From: CAG-488 sp963625295
GTDB lineage: Bacteria > Bacillota > Clostridia > Oscillospirales > Acutalibacteraceae
Direction of reading: 5' to 3'
Length of the DNA stretch: 63,114 nt
NCBI GenBank assembly: GCA_963625295.1
Contig: CAVFTC010000002.1
Span: forward strand, 1 to 63,114
This document shows positions 50,331-58,566 of the stretch, piece by piece. The notes under the pieces are model-generated. The model searched no databases, had not been told where the DNA came from, and saw only the letters and a list, made by a program, of their open reading frames with translations. Position numbers and translations under genes: made by a program. How positions within the stretch are numbered: position 1 is the stretch's first letter; the number at the start of each line of letters is the position of its first letter.

Positions 50331-51575
50331 TTATGTTTTATGCTTTACCAAAGGTGCTGCGTTGTTCTCCACGCAGTCCTCGGTCACCTGCACGCTGACG
50401 ATTGTTTTATCGCTCGGAACAGCATACATTATCGGGATCAGGAGTGATTCCATAATGGTGCGCAGTCCTCTTGCACCGGTCTTTTTCTCAAGCGTTTTCT
50501 TCGCTATCGCCGTAAGAGCCTCGGGCGTGAAGTCAAGCTCAACGCCGTCCATTGAAAGCAGGGTCTTATACTGCTTGAGAATGGCGTTTTTCGGCTCGGT
50601 CAAAATCCGCACAAGTGCGTCCTCGTCAAGCTCCTTGAGGGTTGCGATAACGGGAAGTCTGCCGACAAGCTCGGGAATTAAGCCGAACTTTGTAATATCC
50701 TGCTGAATGACCTTCGACATTGCGTTCTCAACCGTAAAGGCGTCCTTATCCTTGATGTCTGCCCCAAAGCCGAGAGCCGAACCGCCTATGCGCTTCTCAA
50801 CGATTTTTTCTATTCCGTCAAATGCGCCGCCGCAGATGAAAAGAATATTTGAGGTGTCGATCTGCAAGCACTCCTGCTGGGGATGCTTTCTGCCGCCCTG
50901 CGGAGGTACATTTGCGACTGTTCCTTCAATGATTTTCAGCAAGGCCTGCTGAACGCCCTCGCCGCTGACATCACGGGTGATTGACGGATTCTCAGATTTT
51001 CTGGCAATCTTGTCGATTTCGTCAACATAGATTATTCCGCGCTGCGCCTTTTCAATATTAAAATCGGCGGCCTGAATGAGCCTGAGAAGAATATTTTCAA
51101 CATCCTCGCCGACATAGCCAGCCTCGGTGAGCGTTGTTGCGTCGGCAATCGCAAAGGGAACATTGATTATCTTTGCAAGCGTCTGGGCAAGCATAGTCTT
51201 ACCGACACCGGTAGGGCCGAGAAGAAGAATGTTGCTCTTTTGAATCTCAACCTCTGCGTCGTGCTTGAAAACACGCTTATAGTGGTTGTAGACGGCAACG
51301 CTGAGTGTAATCTTTGCGTCGTCCTGACCGATAACATACTCGTCGAGAGCTTTTTTCATCTCCATCGGGGTCGGCAGCTTAAGCTCCTTGGCTTTCTTCT
51401 TTTTGGCTCTTTCAATTGTCTCCTGCTCCTCTGCCATGATCGCACTGCAAAGACCAATGCATTCGTTGCAGATATAAACTCCGGGGCCGGCGATTATTTT
51501 TTCAACCTGCCCGTCGGTTTTGCCGCAAAAGGAGCAGCGCACACTTTTTTCGCGCCTTTCGTCATCTCTTGGCAT
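50331..51575 (-). CDS. clpX: ATP-dependent Clp protease ATP-binding subunit ClpX
   Basis: 414 aa. It unfolds proteins and feeds them to ClpP. The N-terminal zinc domain has CSFCGK and CNEC (residues about 15-40), which bind substrates and adaptors. The AAA+ core has Walker A GPTGVGKT, Walker B YVDEIDK and the ClpX-type loop RKHPQQ; the IGFG-like loop that contacts ClpP reads LGFG (ALGFGADIK). AGAGGTG precedes ATG 51575. It lies 15 bases after clpP, forming the tig-clpP-clpX order known from Firmicutes. Confidence 0.97.
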   Translation of the reverse strand: MPRDDERREKSVRCSFCGKTDGQVEKIIAGPGVYICNECIGLCSAIMAEEQETIERAKKKKAKELKLPTPMEMKKALDEYVIGQDDAKITLSVAVYNHYKRVFKHDAEVEIQKSNILLLGPTGVGKTMLAQTLAKIINVPFAIADATTLTEAGYVGEDVENILLRLIQAADFNIEKAQRGIIYVDEIDKIARKSENPSITRDVSGEGVQQALLKIIEGTVANVPPQGGRKHPQQECLQIDTSNILFICGGAFDGIEKIVEKRIGGSALGFGADIKDKDAFTVENAMSKVIQQDITKFGLIPELVGRLPVIATLKELDEDALVRILTEPKNAILKQYKTLLSMDGVELDFTPEALTAIAKKTLEKKTGARGLRTIMESLLIPIMYAVPSDKTIVSVQVTEDCVENNAAPLVKHKT

Positions 51576-51590
51576 CGTTACACCTCTGAT

Positions 51591-52172
51591 TTATCTTTTG
51601 TAGAGAACCTTATCGACAAGGCCGTAATCCATCGCTTCCTGAGCGGTAAGGTAATTGTCACGCTCGGTGTCGATTGCGATCTGCTCAATGGGCTTGCCTG
51701 TGTTTTCAGCAAGGATCTGATTGAGCTTTTCCCTTGTCTTGAGTATCTGGTCGGCAACTATCTTGATTTCGGTTGCCTGACCTCTTGCGCCGCCGAGCGG
51801 CTGATGTATCATTATGGTGCTGTTCGGGAGAGCAATTCTCTTGCCCTTTGCGCCCGAGGAAAGCAAAAATGCACCCATCGAAGCAGCCATACCCATGCAA
51901 ATTGTCGAAACATCGCACTTGATGTACTGCATTGTGTCATAGATTGCAAAGCCTGCGGAAACCGATCCGCCGGGGCTGTTGATATAAAGGCTTATGTCCT
52001 TGTCGGGATCCTGTCCCTCAAGGAAAAGGAGCTGGGCAACAACAAGGCTTGCGGTTGCGTCGTTCACCTCATCGGAGAGAACGATAATTCTGTCGCTGAG
52101 CAGGCGAGAAAAAATATCATACGAACGCTCGCCTCTGTTTGTTTGCTCGATAACATAAGGTACCAGTGCCAT
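51591..52172 (-). CDS. clpP: ATP-dependent Clp protease proteolytic subunit ClpP
   Basis: 193 aa, normal size. The catalytic triad is Ser in GMAASMGAF (about 98), His in MIHQPLGG (about 123) and Asp in DTERDNYL (about 172). It makes a tetradecameric barrel that degrades unfolded proteins with ClpX. ATG 52172 has GGAGGAATT upstream; the start at 52256 in the same frame is too far upstream. It lies between tig and clpX on the same strand, so all three may be one unit. Confidence 0.97.
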   Translation of the reverse strand: MALVPYVIEQTNRGERSYDIFSRLLSDRIIVLSDEVNDATASLVVAQLLFLEGQDPDKDISLYINSPGGSVSAGFAIYDTMQYIKCDVSTICMGMAASMGAFLLSSGAKGKRIALPNSTIMIHQPLGGARGQATEIKIVADQILKTREKLNQILAENTGKPIEQIAIDTERDNYLTAQEAMDYGLVDKVLYKR

Positions 52173-52281
52173 ACTTAATTCCTCCATTCGGGTTGTTTCT
52201 GAGCTTTTTGGTGTCATAATAATGCAAATGAATGGCAAAGAGCCATCCACCCGCATAAATTATAATCATTTGAAAGCAAAA

Positions 52282-53634
52282 TTATTCAGCGTCTGCCGGC
52301 TTTTCTTCCTCTTTCTTTGCTGCGGCCTTCTTGGTGGTCTTTTTCGGCTTTTCGGCTACGATAGCCTTAGCGTTTGCAACAAGGAAATCGACTGTCTTTT
52401 TGCCGACAACATCCTTCTTGACATCCTCAATATTTACCCACTTCTTGATCTGCTCAAGCTCAAGCTGATACATATCCGCCATTTCCTTGAGCTGAGCCTC
52501 TGCCTCCTCGTCGGTTGCCTCAATCTTCTCAAGCTCGGCGATTTTCTCAACGGCAAGCTGAAGCTTAACCTGCTTAACGGCGTTGTCTCTCATGCTTTCC
52601 TTGAAGCTTTCTCTGTTCGTACCCATGTACTGGAGATAAGTGTCAAGGGGAATTCCCTGCTGAGCGAGTCTGTTTTCGTAGTCCTTAACATCGTCCTCAA
52701 CCTTGTTGTCGAACATAACCTCGGGAATCTCGCCCTCAACGAGGTCAACGACCTTTTCAAGAACTGCGCTCTCGAAGTCCTTCTCGACATCTTCCTTCTT
52801 CTTGTCGGAAAGCTCTGCCTTGATCTTCTTCTTAAGCTCTGCGAGAGTGTCTACCTCGTCGTCAACATCCTTTGCAAAATCGTCGTCAAGAGCCGGAAGC
52901 TCCTTCATCTTGATTTCGTGAAGAACAACCTTGAATACTGCTTCCTTGCCTGCAAGCTCGGGAGTGTACTCGGTCGGGAAGGTAACGGTTACATCGAACT
53001 CGTCGCCGGTCTTGTGGCCGATGATCTGATCCTCAAAGCCCGGAATAAACTGACCCGAGCCGAGGGTAAGCTCATAGTTTTCACCCTTGCCGCCGTCGAA
53101 TGCAACGCCGTCAACGAAGCCCTCAAAGTCGATAACCGCAATGTCGTTCTTCTTGGCCTTTCTGTCGTCAACCGTGACAACACGGGCGTTTCTCTCCTGC
53201 ATGGAAGCAAGCTCTTTCTTAACATCGTCCGCACAAACGGAAGCGTCGCCCTTGTCGGCCTCGATGCCCTTGTAGTTCTCAACAGAGATCTCCGGCTTAA
53301 CGGTAACCTTCATCGTCATTTCAACGCCGTCCTTGCCGATCTTTGTAACATCAAGGTCATGGGGAGCGGCAACAGGCTCAATGCCTGCCTCTTTGATAGC
53401 GTCGCTAACAACGCCGGGATATACGATATCAAGCGCATCTTCAAAGAACACGCCCTCGCCGTAGAACTTTTCAATCATTTTAAGCGGAGCCTTACCCTTA
53501 CGGAAGCCGGGAAGCTGAATCTTCTTCTTCTGCTTGTTGTAAGCCTGAAGAATAGCCTTGTTGAAGTCCTCGCCGCTTACGCTGACTTCAAGAGTGTAGA
53601 TGTTTGTTTCTGTTTTGTTAGCTGATTTTAACAT
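52282..53634 (-). CDS. tig: Trigger factor
   Basis: 450 aa. A ribosome-bound folding helper at the exit tunnel. The ribosome-docking motif is GFRKGKAP (about residues 46-53), the FKBP-type isomerase domain covers about 150-245 (DIAVIDFEGFVDG), and the long helical chaperone arms follow. The C-terminal 25 residues are a Lys/Ala/Glu-rich tail (KTTKKAAAKKEEEKP). AGGAGG precedes ATG 53634. It lies 109 bases upstream of clpP. Confidence 0.96.
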   Translation of the reverse strand: MLKSANKTETNIYTLEVSVSGEDFNKAILQAYNKQKKKIQLPGFRKGKAPLKMIEKFYGEGVFFEDALDIVYPGVVSDAIKEAGIEPVAAPHDLDVTKIGKDGVEMTMKVTVKPEISVENYKGIEADKGDASVCADDVKKELASMQERNARVVTVDDRKAKKNDIAVIDFEGFVDGVAFDGGKGENYELTLGSGQFIPGFEDQIIGHKTGDEFDVTVTFPTEYTPELAGKEAVFKVVLHEIKMKELPALDDDFAKDVDDEVDTLAELKKKIKAELSDKKKEDVEKDFESAVLEKVVDLVEGEIPEVMFDNKVEDDVKDYENRLAQQGIPLDTYLQYMGTNRESFKESMRDNAVKQVKLQLAVEKIAELEKIEATDEEAEAQLKEMADMYQLELEQIKKWVNIEDVKKDVVGKKTVDFLVANAKAIVAEKPKKTTKKAAAKKEEEKPADAE

Positions 53635-53874
53635 TAAAAACTTCCTCCTGTGTGGCATTTAGGAGCGTACATACTCCCACAAATACCTATTAACTTTTGT
53701 ATTATAACAGATGTTTTCTTCTTTTTCCATACCTTTTTTAAAAAATTTTATTGTTTACGGAATTATTTTCACTTTTTTCACATTACATTTCCTTTAAAAG
53801 GTCGAGATTTGTCGAATGTAAAGGTCTATAGCTTTACGGCAACGAATTTATTCACACCGTCCGGAGGGAAACGG
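53635..53874. other. Intergenic region upstream of tig
   Basis: 240 bases. A TATAAT on the minus strand near 53705 could be the -10 box of tig, but no good -35 box is visible. Nothing else recognised. Confidence 0.4.
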
Positions 53875-54567
53875 TCAGAATTTTCTTATCAGCTTGGGAC
53901 AAAAATTCAGATAATCCGCCGAGATAAGGTCAAAATTCACGCCGCCGCTCTCGCCTCTGAACGCCCAGTTTACGGAGCTGCCGTGCAGATGTCCGTAATA
54001 GCAGGTCTTTATCTGCTCCTCGACGAGCGTGTCGTAAATTTCACGGCAGGTTTCGGTTAGGCTAATCGGCGGATAATGAAGGAATGCGATGACCTCGCCG
54101 CCGAGCTTTTTCGCTTCAGCAATGCTTGTTTTCAGCCTGCCGACCTCACGGGCGAGCACCTTTTGATCCTCGTCCTTTGAGCAGTCGAAGAACCAGCCCC
54201 TTGTGCCGCAGATTGCAGCGTCGCCGACCTTATACGCATTATTAAAAAGAACCTTTATGCTCTCGATTTCGTTTTGTGCGAAAAATTTTTCTGTCTTGCT
54301 TTTGGTTGTCCACCAATAATCGTGGTTGCCCTTCATGATGATTTTTGTTCCGTTGAGGCTGTCAAGAAAGCGAAAATCCGCCAAGGCGTCGTCAAGCTTC
54401 ATGCCCCATGAAATATCGCCGGCGATAACGACGGCGTCGTTATCCGTCACGATTGAATTCCAATTTTTTTCAAGTCGTTTTTCATAATCCTGCCAGCCCG
54501 AAAAAATGTCCATCGGCTTATCGCTGCCGAAGGAAAGATGAGTGTCGCCGATAGCAAACAATGACAT
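53875..54567 (-). CDS. Calcineurin-like metallophosphoesterase
   Basis: 230 aa, cytoplasmic. Metal-binding motifs in order: GDTHLSF (7-13), GDISWG, the KGNHDYWW motif, FLHYPP and GHLHG. The order and length match a group of small bacterial phosphoesterases with unknown substrate. GAGGTG precedes ATG 54567. It diverges from the DUF1540 gene, with a palindrome between them. Confidence 0.88.
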   Translation of the reverse strand: MSLFAIGDTHLSFGSDKPMDIFSGWQDYEKRLEKNWNSIVTDNDAVVIAGDISWGMKLDDALADFRFLDSLNGTKIIMKGNHDYWWTTKSKTEKFFAQNEIESIKVLFNNAYKVGDAAICGTRGWFFDCSKDEDQKVLAREVGRLKTSIAEAKKLGGEVIAFLHYPPISLTETCREIYDTLVEEQIKTCYYGHLHGSSVNWAFRGESGGVNFDLISADYLNFCPKLIRKF

Positions 54568-54622
54568 TTATTTACACCTCACGGAAAAGAATAATGCTCA
54601 AAAAAATACGGATAATATAAGC

Positions 54623-54638
54623 GTGAAACGAGTTTCAC
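54623..54638. promoter_or_regulatory. Palindrome GTGAAAC-GA-GTTTCAC
   Basis: A perfect 7-bp inverted repeat with 2-base centre, in the gap between two divergent genes, next to a weak -10-like TAATAT. A regulator site is possible. Confidence 0.45.
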
Positions 54639-54663
54639 AAATCTGAAAAAGGGGTAATTTACA

Positions 54664-54831
54664 ATGAAGCACGAAATCAAGGATATCAAGTGCCATGCCT
54701 GCAACTGTATCTATAACGAGGACGGCTGCAAGTGCGTTGCCGGCGAGATTGAGGTAGGCCCCTCAAGCGCCTGCACCTGTGCGGAAACGATCTGCGCAAC
54801 CTTTGAACCGAGCAGCGATGTAAGCAAGTAA
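54664..54831 (+). CDS. DUF1540-like small Cys-rich protein
   Basis: 55 aa, too short for the usual gene callers. Seven cysteines: C10, C13, C15, C22 and C24 (C-x2-C-x1-C-x6-C-x1-C), then C37 and C39 and a later C44, fit a small metal-binding fold of the DUF1540 type. Such proteins are common in spore formers and their role is not known. AAGGGG precedes ATG 54664. A short family A derivative follows directly and could act as a terminator. Confidence 0.85.
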   Translation: MKHEIKDIKCHACNCIYNEDGCKCVAGEIEVGPSSACTCAETICATFEPSSDVSK

Positions 54832-54840
54832 AGCTTCTTT

Positions 54841-54901
54841 AAGGCAATACCGCACAAATTGATGCGCAATCCATACACCTCAATTGTGCAGTGTTGCCTT
54901 A
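54841..54901. repeat. Family A element lacking its centre
   Basis: 61 bp: both ends intact (AAGGCAATACCGCACAA and TGCAGTGTTGCCTTA) plus the GCGCAATCC segment. The middle 100 bases of the full copy are missing, as by internal deletion. Confidence 0.8.
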
Positions 54902-54908
54902 AAAGGGA

Positions 54909-54958
54909 CTGTCACATCAAGGCTGTATATCACAGGCTTAATGTGACAGGTTTTTATT
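54909..54958. terminator. Bidirectional terminator
   Basis: CTGTCACAT / ATGTGACAG long stem with an inner CTGT-ATAT-ACAG stem, followed by TTTTTATTG on the plus strand, between DUF1540 and thrC. Confidence 0.8.
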
Positions 54959-54965
54959 GTTCAAA

Positions 54966-56459
54966 TTATTTCAGCAAATCAAATACAACCTGCTCCATAT
55001 CCTCTTTCTTGCAGCAGCCGGTAAATCTCGGCGTTTTGCCCTTGAGGTTTGCAAGCTGCACAGGGCAAGCCTCGCCCGTTTCGGCTTGGAGAGCCGTTAC
55101 CATCTCGAACTCATCAAGCGCCTCGGTCATGCCGGGGTGAACCGCATCAAGAACCGCCTTGCTGAACTTGAACGGGTTCGCCGTCGAAGCAATAACGGTC
55201 GGTGTCGTGTCGCCCGTCCTCTTTGCATAGTCCTCGTAAACGGAGACTGCAACGGCGGTGTGTGTGTCGCAAAGATACTTGTGCTCGTTGAACTCCCTTG
55301 CAATGCAAGCCTTTGTTCCGTTGTCGTCGCAGCAGCCTGCGTCAAACAGCTCCGAAAGCTTGGCAAAAACATCGTCGCTTACCTTGTATGAACCCTTGGA
55401 CGAAAGCTCGCCCATCCACTCTCTTACCGTGGCGTCGTTCATGCCGCAGAGGAGGAAAAGAAGCCTTTCAAGGTTCGACGAAATAAGAATGTCCATCGAC
55501 GGCGAAACGGTCGTGTAAAAATCTCTGACACGGTTGTAGGTTCCCGTCTTGAGGAAATCGGTCAAGACATTGTTTGCGTTGGAGGCGCAGATGAGCTTTT
55601 TGATAGGAACGCCCATCTCCTTAGCGTAGTAAGCGGCAAGAATGTTGCCGAAGTTGCCTGTCGGAACAACAACATTGATCTCGTCGCCGGGCTTGATATC
55701 GCCCTTGTTGAGCATCTCGCAATATGCGGATACATAATAAACTATCTGCGGCACAAGGCGACCCCAGTTGATTGAGTTTGCCGACGAGAACATCATGCCC
55801 TGCTCGGCAAGCCTTGCGGCAACGGTCTTGTCCGTGAAAATCTTTTTGACTCCCGTCTGTGCGTCGTCAAAGTTGCCTTCAATGGCGCAAACGCCGACAT
55901 TTGAGCCTTCCTGAGTTGTCATCTGGAGCTTCTGCATCGGGGAAACGCCGTCGTTGGGATAAAACACAAGAATTTTTGTGTTCTTGACATCCTTGAAGCC
56001 CTCAAGCGCAGCCTTGCCGGTGTCGCCAGAGGTCGCAACGAGGATAACTATCTGCTTGCCCGGCTCGCTCTTTGCCGAAGCGACGGTAAGAAGATGCGGA
56101 AGAAGCTGGAGCGCCATATCCTTGAAGGCACAGGTCGGACCCTTCCACAGCTCGAGAATCTCAACGCCCTTTGTCAGGGTATGAAGCGGAGCGATTTTTT
56201 TACTTGAAAATTTGCCCTCACCGTATGCGCCCTTAACGCAGGAATCAATCTCCTCGGCGGTAAAATCCGTAAGGTAAAGGGAAAGAATTTTTTTCGCTCT
56301 TTCGATATAGTCGCAATCGGCAAGACGCACGATATCGTCCATTGTAATATGCGGAATCTCCTCCGGAACGAACAATCCACCCTCGGCGGAAATGCCGTGA
56401 GAAATTGCTTGTGAGGAAGTAACCTTTATGCTTTTGTCTCTTGTGCTGGTGTAAAACAT
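54966..56459 (-). CDS. thrC: Threonine synthase
   Basis: 497 aa, the long form. A PLP enzyme converting O-phosphohomoserine to threonine. The PLP Lys lies in PTCAFKDMALQLLPHLL (about residue 112), the phosphate-binding loop follows at ATSGDTGKAAL, and NSINWGRLVPQIVYY is also typical. ATG 56459 has GGAGAGG upstream and starts the conserved YTSTRDKS. A clear promoter at 56491-56519 precedes it. It is separated from the yraN gene by about 85 bases, so it is probably its own unit. Confidence 0.96.
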   Translation of the reverse strand: MFYTSTRDKSIKVTSSQAISHGISAEGGLFVPEEIPHITMDDIVRLADCDYIERAKKILSLYLTDFTAEEIDSCVKGAYGEGKFSSKKIAPLHTLTKGVEILELWKGPTCAFKDMALQLLPHLLTVASAKSEPGKQIVILVATSGDTGKAALEGFKDVKNTKILVFYPNDGVSPMQKLQMTTQEGSNVGVCAIEGNFDDAQTGVKKIFTDKTVAARLAEQGMMFSSANSINWGRLVPQIVYYVSAYCEMLNKGDIKPGDEINVVVPTGNFGNILAAYYAKEMGVPIKKLICASNANNVLTDFLKTGTYNRVRDFYTTVSPSMDILISSNLERLLFLLCGMNDATVREWMGELSSKGSYKVSDDVFAKLSELFDAGCCDDNGTKACIAREFNEHKYLCDTHTAVAVSVYEDYAKRTGDTTPTVIASTANPFKFSKAVLDAVHPGMTEALDEFEMVTALQAETGEACPVQLANLKGKTPRFTGCCKKEDMEQVVFDLLK

Positions 56460-56490
56460 ATTACCTCTCCTTTTGGTAAGTTCTGCTCTC

Positions 56491-56519
56491 ATTGTATCAT
56501 AAGTAAAAAAACAATTCAA
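56491..56519 (-). promoter_or_regulatory. Promoter of thrC
   Basis: On the minus strand, TTGAAT (56519-56514), 17-bp spacer, TACAAT (56496-56491). Confidence 0.75.
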
Positions 56520-56543
56520 TGCAATATTCTAAAAATTCAGCAA

Positions 56544-56909
56544 TTAAATGCTTTCCGTAAACGCATTTTCAATATAATTTGTCTTTATAAGCTTAAAATT
56601 CTCGTCAAGAAAGACCTCGCAGACATCGAATCTCGGCTGCTTGCTGTTGGGGTATGCCTTCATGAAAAGCTTTGAGGTCGATATCAGCTTTTCCTGCTTT
56701 GAAATATCGACCGCTTCCTTCGGCTCGTACAGTCTTTCCTTGCCTCTTGTTTTGACCTCGACGAAGCACATATATTTCCCCTTCTGCGCAACAAGGTCAA
56801 TTTCGCCCAGACGGGAGCGGAAATTGCCGGTTATTATTTTGTAGCCGTTTTCTCTGAGATATCTTGCTGCGAAAATCTCGCCCCAAACGCCCGATTTATT
56901 TATTTTCAT
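56544..56909 (-). CDS. yraN: YraN/UPF0102-family protein, nuclease-like
   Basis: 121 aa. The Holliday-junction-resolvase-like fold has the PD-(D/E)xK pattern: the Glu/Asp of SRLGEIDLVAQ and the Glu-Val-Lys of CFVEVKTR. The real substrate of this family is uncertain. GAGGAAAT precedes ATG 56909. The start overlaps the rnhB stop by 14 bases, so both genes are translated together. Confidence 0.9.
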   Translation of the reverse strand: MKINKSGVWGEIFAARYLRENGYKIITGNFRSRLGEIDLVAQKGKYMCFVEVKTRGKERLYEPKEAVDISKQEKLISTSKLFMKAYPNSKQPRFDVCEVFLDENFKLIKTNYIENAFTESI

Positions 56910-57519
56910 AATATTTCCTCAAAAAAGACATTCGGTGAATTTCCGACGCACCGTATTTGTCCAGCATTTCATAGTGAAGCTTCGTGCCGTAGCCCTTGTG
57001 CTTTGCGAATTGATATTCGGGGTATTTTTTGTCCATCTCCAGCATGAAGCGATCCCTCGTCACCTTGGCAAGGATTGAAGCGGCGGCAATCGACATTGAA
57101 TTTGCGTCGCCCTTAACAATCGTCCTTGTCGCAATGCCCAGCCCCGGGTCACGGTTTCCGTCAACGAGAGCCATGTCCGGCTTTATTTTCAATCCCTGAA
57201 AAGCACGGTTCATCGCAAGGTAGGTCGCTTGAAGTATGTTTATTTCGTCGATTTCCCTTTCGTCGGCAGTTGCAATCGAATACGCAACCGCCGTATCCTT
57301 TATGACATCAAAAAGCTGCTCACGCTTTTTCTCGGTGAGCTTTTTGGAATCGTTGACGCCCTCAATAATGCAGCCGTCGGGCAGAATGACCGCCGCAGCA
57401 CAAACAGGACCCGCAAGCGGACCTCTGCCTGCTTCGTCAATTCCGCAGACGATATTGTAACCGTCCGCCTTCGCTTCGTTTTCATATTTTAACCAGTCAA
57501 TTTTTACTTCTGTTTTCAT
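56896..57519 (-). CDS. rnhB: Ribonuclease HII
   Basis: 207 aa. It removes ribonucleotides from DNA. The catalytic site is GIDEAGRGPLAGP (Asp about 24, Glu 25), the second Asp is in LVDGN, and another Asp lies in VTRDRFM. ATG 57519 has AAGGTG seven bases upstream; a GTG in front is less likely. It is in the common order rplS-lepB-rbgA-rnhB-yraN, though a family B repeat separates it from rbgA. Confidence 0.95.
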   Translation of the reverse strand: MKTEVKIDWLKYENEAKADGYNIVCGIDEAGRGPLAGPVCAAAVILPDGCIIEGVNDSKKLTEKKREQLFDVIKDTAVAYSIATADEREIDEINILQATYLAMNRAFQGLKIKPDMALVDGNRDPGLGIATRTIVKGDANSMSIAAASILAKVTRDRFMLEMDKKYPEYQFAKHKGYGTKLHYEMLDKYGASEIHRMSFLRKYYENK

Positions 57520-57533
57520 TGTAAGCACCTTTT

Positions 57534-57647
57534 TAGATTTTATGATGAAAGATGTTGGATTTTAGATTGTAGACTTTGCGAAAAGTTAAATGCTGCAAAT
57601 TACGATATACATCATCTAACATCTTCCGTCCACCGTCTAACATCTAT
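57534..57647. repeat. Family B repeat, supplies the end of rbgA
   Basis: Copy with TAGATTTTATGATGAAAG, the AAATGCTGCAAATTACG core and CCACCGTCTAACATCTATTTT. The last three codons and stop of rbgA (57637-57647) lie in it. Confidence 0.8.
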
Positions 57648-58515
57648 TTTGTGGGGGAAATTCCATGGAAATCCGACCTAACTTTCCGCCACGGTACTCG
57701 TCAAGGAGCATGACGGAGGCTCGTTCGGTGTTGACCTCGCCGCCGCTTATGAGCATTCCTCTTTTTCTGCCGATTGCTTCAAGAATTTCCCACGATTGCA
57801 TTTCCAAAATATCATCAAGCTTGTATCTTTCGGCAAGACGCTCTGGGTAGCCCTCACGCAGAACATCAATCAGCCTGACCGCCATAGTTTCAACATCTAA
57901 AACGGCGTCCTTAACCGAGCCGATAAACGCTAAACGGTCGCCGACTACGGGGTCGTCAAACTTAGGCCAAAGCACGCCGGGCGTGTCGAGAAGCTCAATT
58001 CCATTGCCGATAAAAAACCACTGGTTGCTCGTTGTAACGCCGGGTCTGTCGGCAACCTTGGCACGCACCCTGCCTGCCATTTTATTTATAAAAGAAGATT
58101 TTCCCGTGTTCGGAATTCCGACAACCATAACTCGCAGAGCCTTGCCGACCATTCCACGGTCGTTATTCTGCTGAATTTTATCGGCGAGAACCTTGCGCAC
58201 AAGCTGAGTGTAGCCGTTAAGCCCCCTGCCGGAGCGGCAGTCAACCGCCATTGCTTCCGCTCCCGTTGAGCGAAAATATTTTATCCACTGCGCCGTGACC
58301 TGTTCGTCCGCCATATCGCATTTGTTGAGGAGGATAATTCTCGGCTTGCCTGCCGTTATTTCTCCGATTTCCGGATTTCTGCTCGAAAGAGGGATTCTTG
58401 CGTCAAGTATCTCGGTCACGCAGTCCACCCGTGAAAGGCTCTCCTTTATAAGCCTTCTCGTTTTCGCCATATGTCCCGGAAACCACTGAACCGTTTGCTT
58501 CTGAAAATCACCCAT
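57637..58515 (-). CDS. rbgA: Ribosome biogenesis GTPase RbgA (YlqF)
   Basis: 292 aa. A circularly permuted GTPase for late 50S assembly: G4 (LNKCDMAD, about residue 65) comes before G1 (GIPNTGKSSFIN, about 130) and G3 (DTPG, about 175). The N-terminal WFPGHMAKT motif is characteristic. GGAGGG precedes ATG 58515. Its final residues (N-R-C, then TAG) come from an inserted family B repeat, so the natural C terminus may have been changed. Confidence 0.96.
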   Translation of the reverse strand: MGDFQKQTVQWFPGHMAKTRRLIKESLSRVDCVTEILDARIPLSSRNPEIGEITAGKPRIILLNKCDMADEQVTAQWIKYFRSTGAEAMAVDCRSGRGLNGYTQLVRKVLADKIQQNNDRGMVGKALRVMVVGIPNTGKSSFINKMAGRVRAKVADRPGVTTSNQWFFIGNGIELLDTPGVLWPKFDDPVVGDRLAFIGSVKDAVLDVETMAVRLIDVLREGYPERLAERYKLDDILEMQSWEILEAIGRKRGMLISGGEVNTERASVMLLDEYRGGKLGRISMEFPPQNRC

Positions 58516-58531
58516 TTGAAGCCCTCCTTTG

Positions 58532-58558
58532 AAAAAGACCGAACCATCTGATTCGGTC
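58532..58558 (-). terminator. Terminator of the acyltransferase gene
   Basis: On the minus strand, GACCGAA / TTCGGTC stem followed by TTTTTC. Confidence 0.85.
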
Positions 58559-58566
58559 GAAGATTG

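Noticed and set aside
51240..52178. 312-codon open frame opposite clpX and clpP
   Set aside because: Antisense to two well-conserved genes.
52222..53625. 467-codon open frame opposite tig
   Set aside because: Leu/Val-rich translation of the reverse strand of trigger factor; a false membrane protein.
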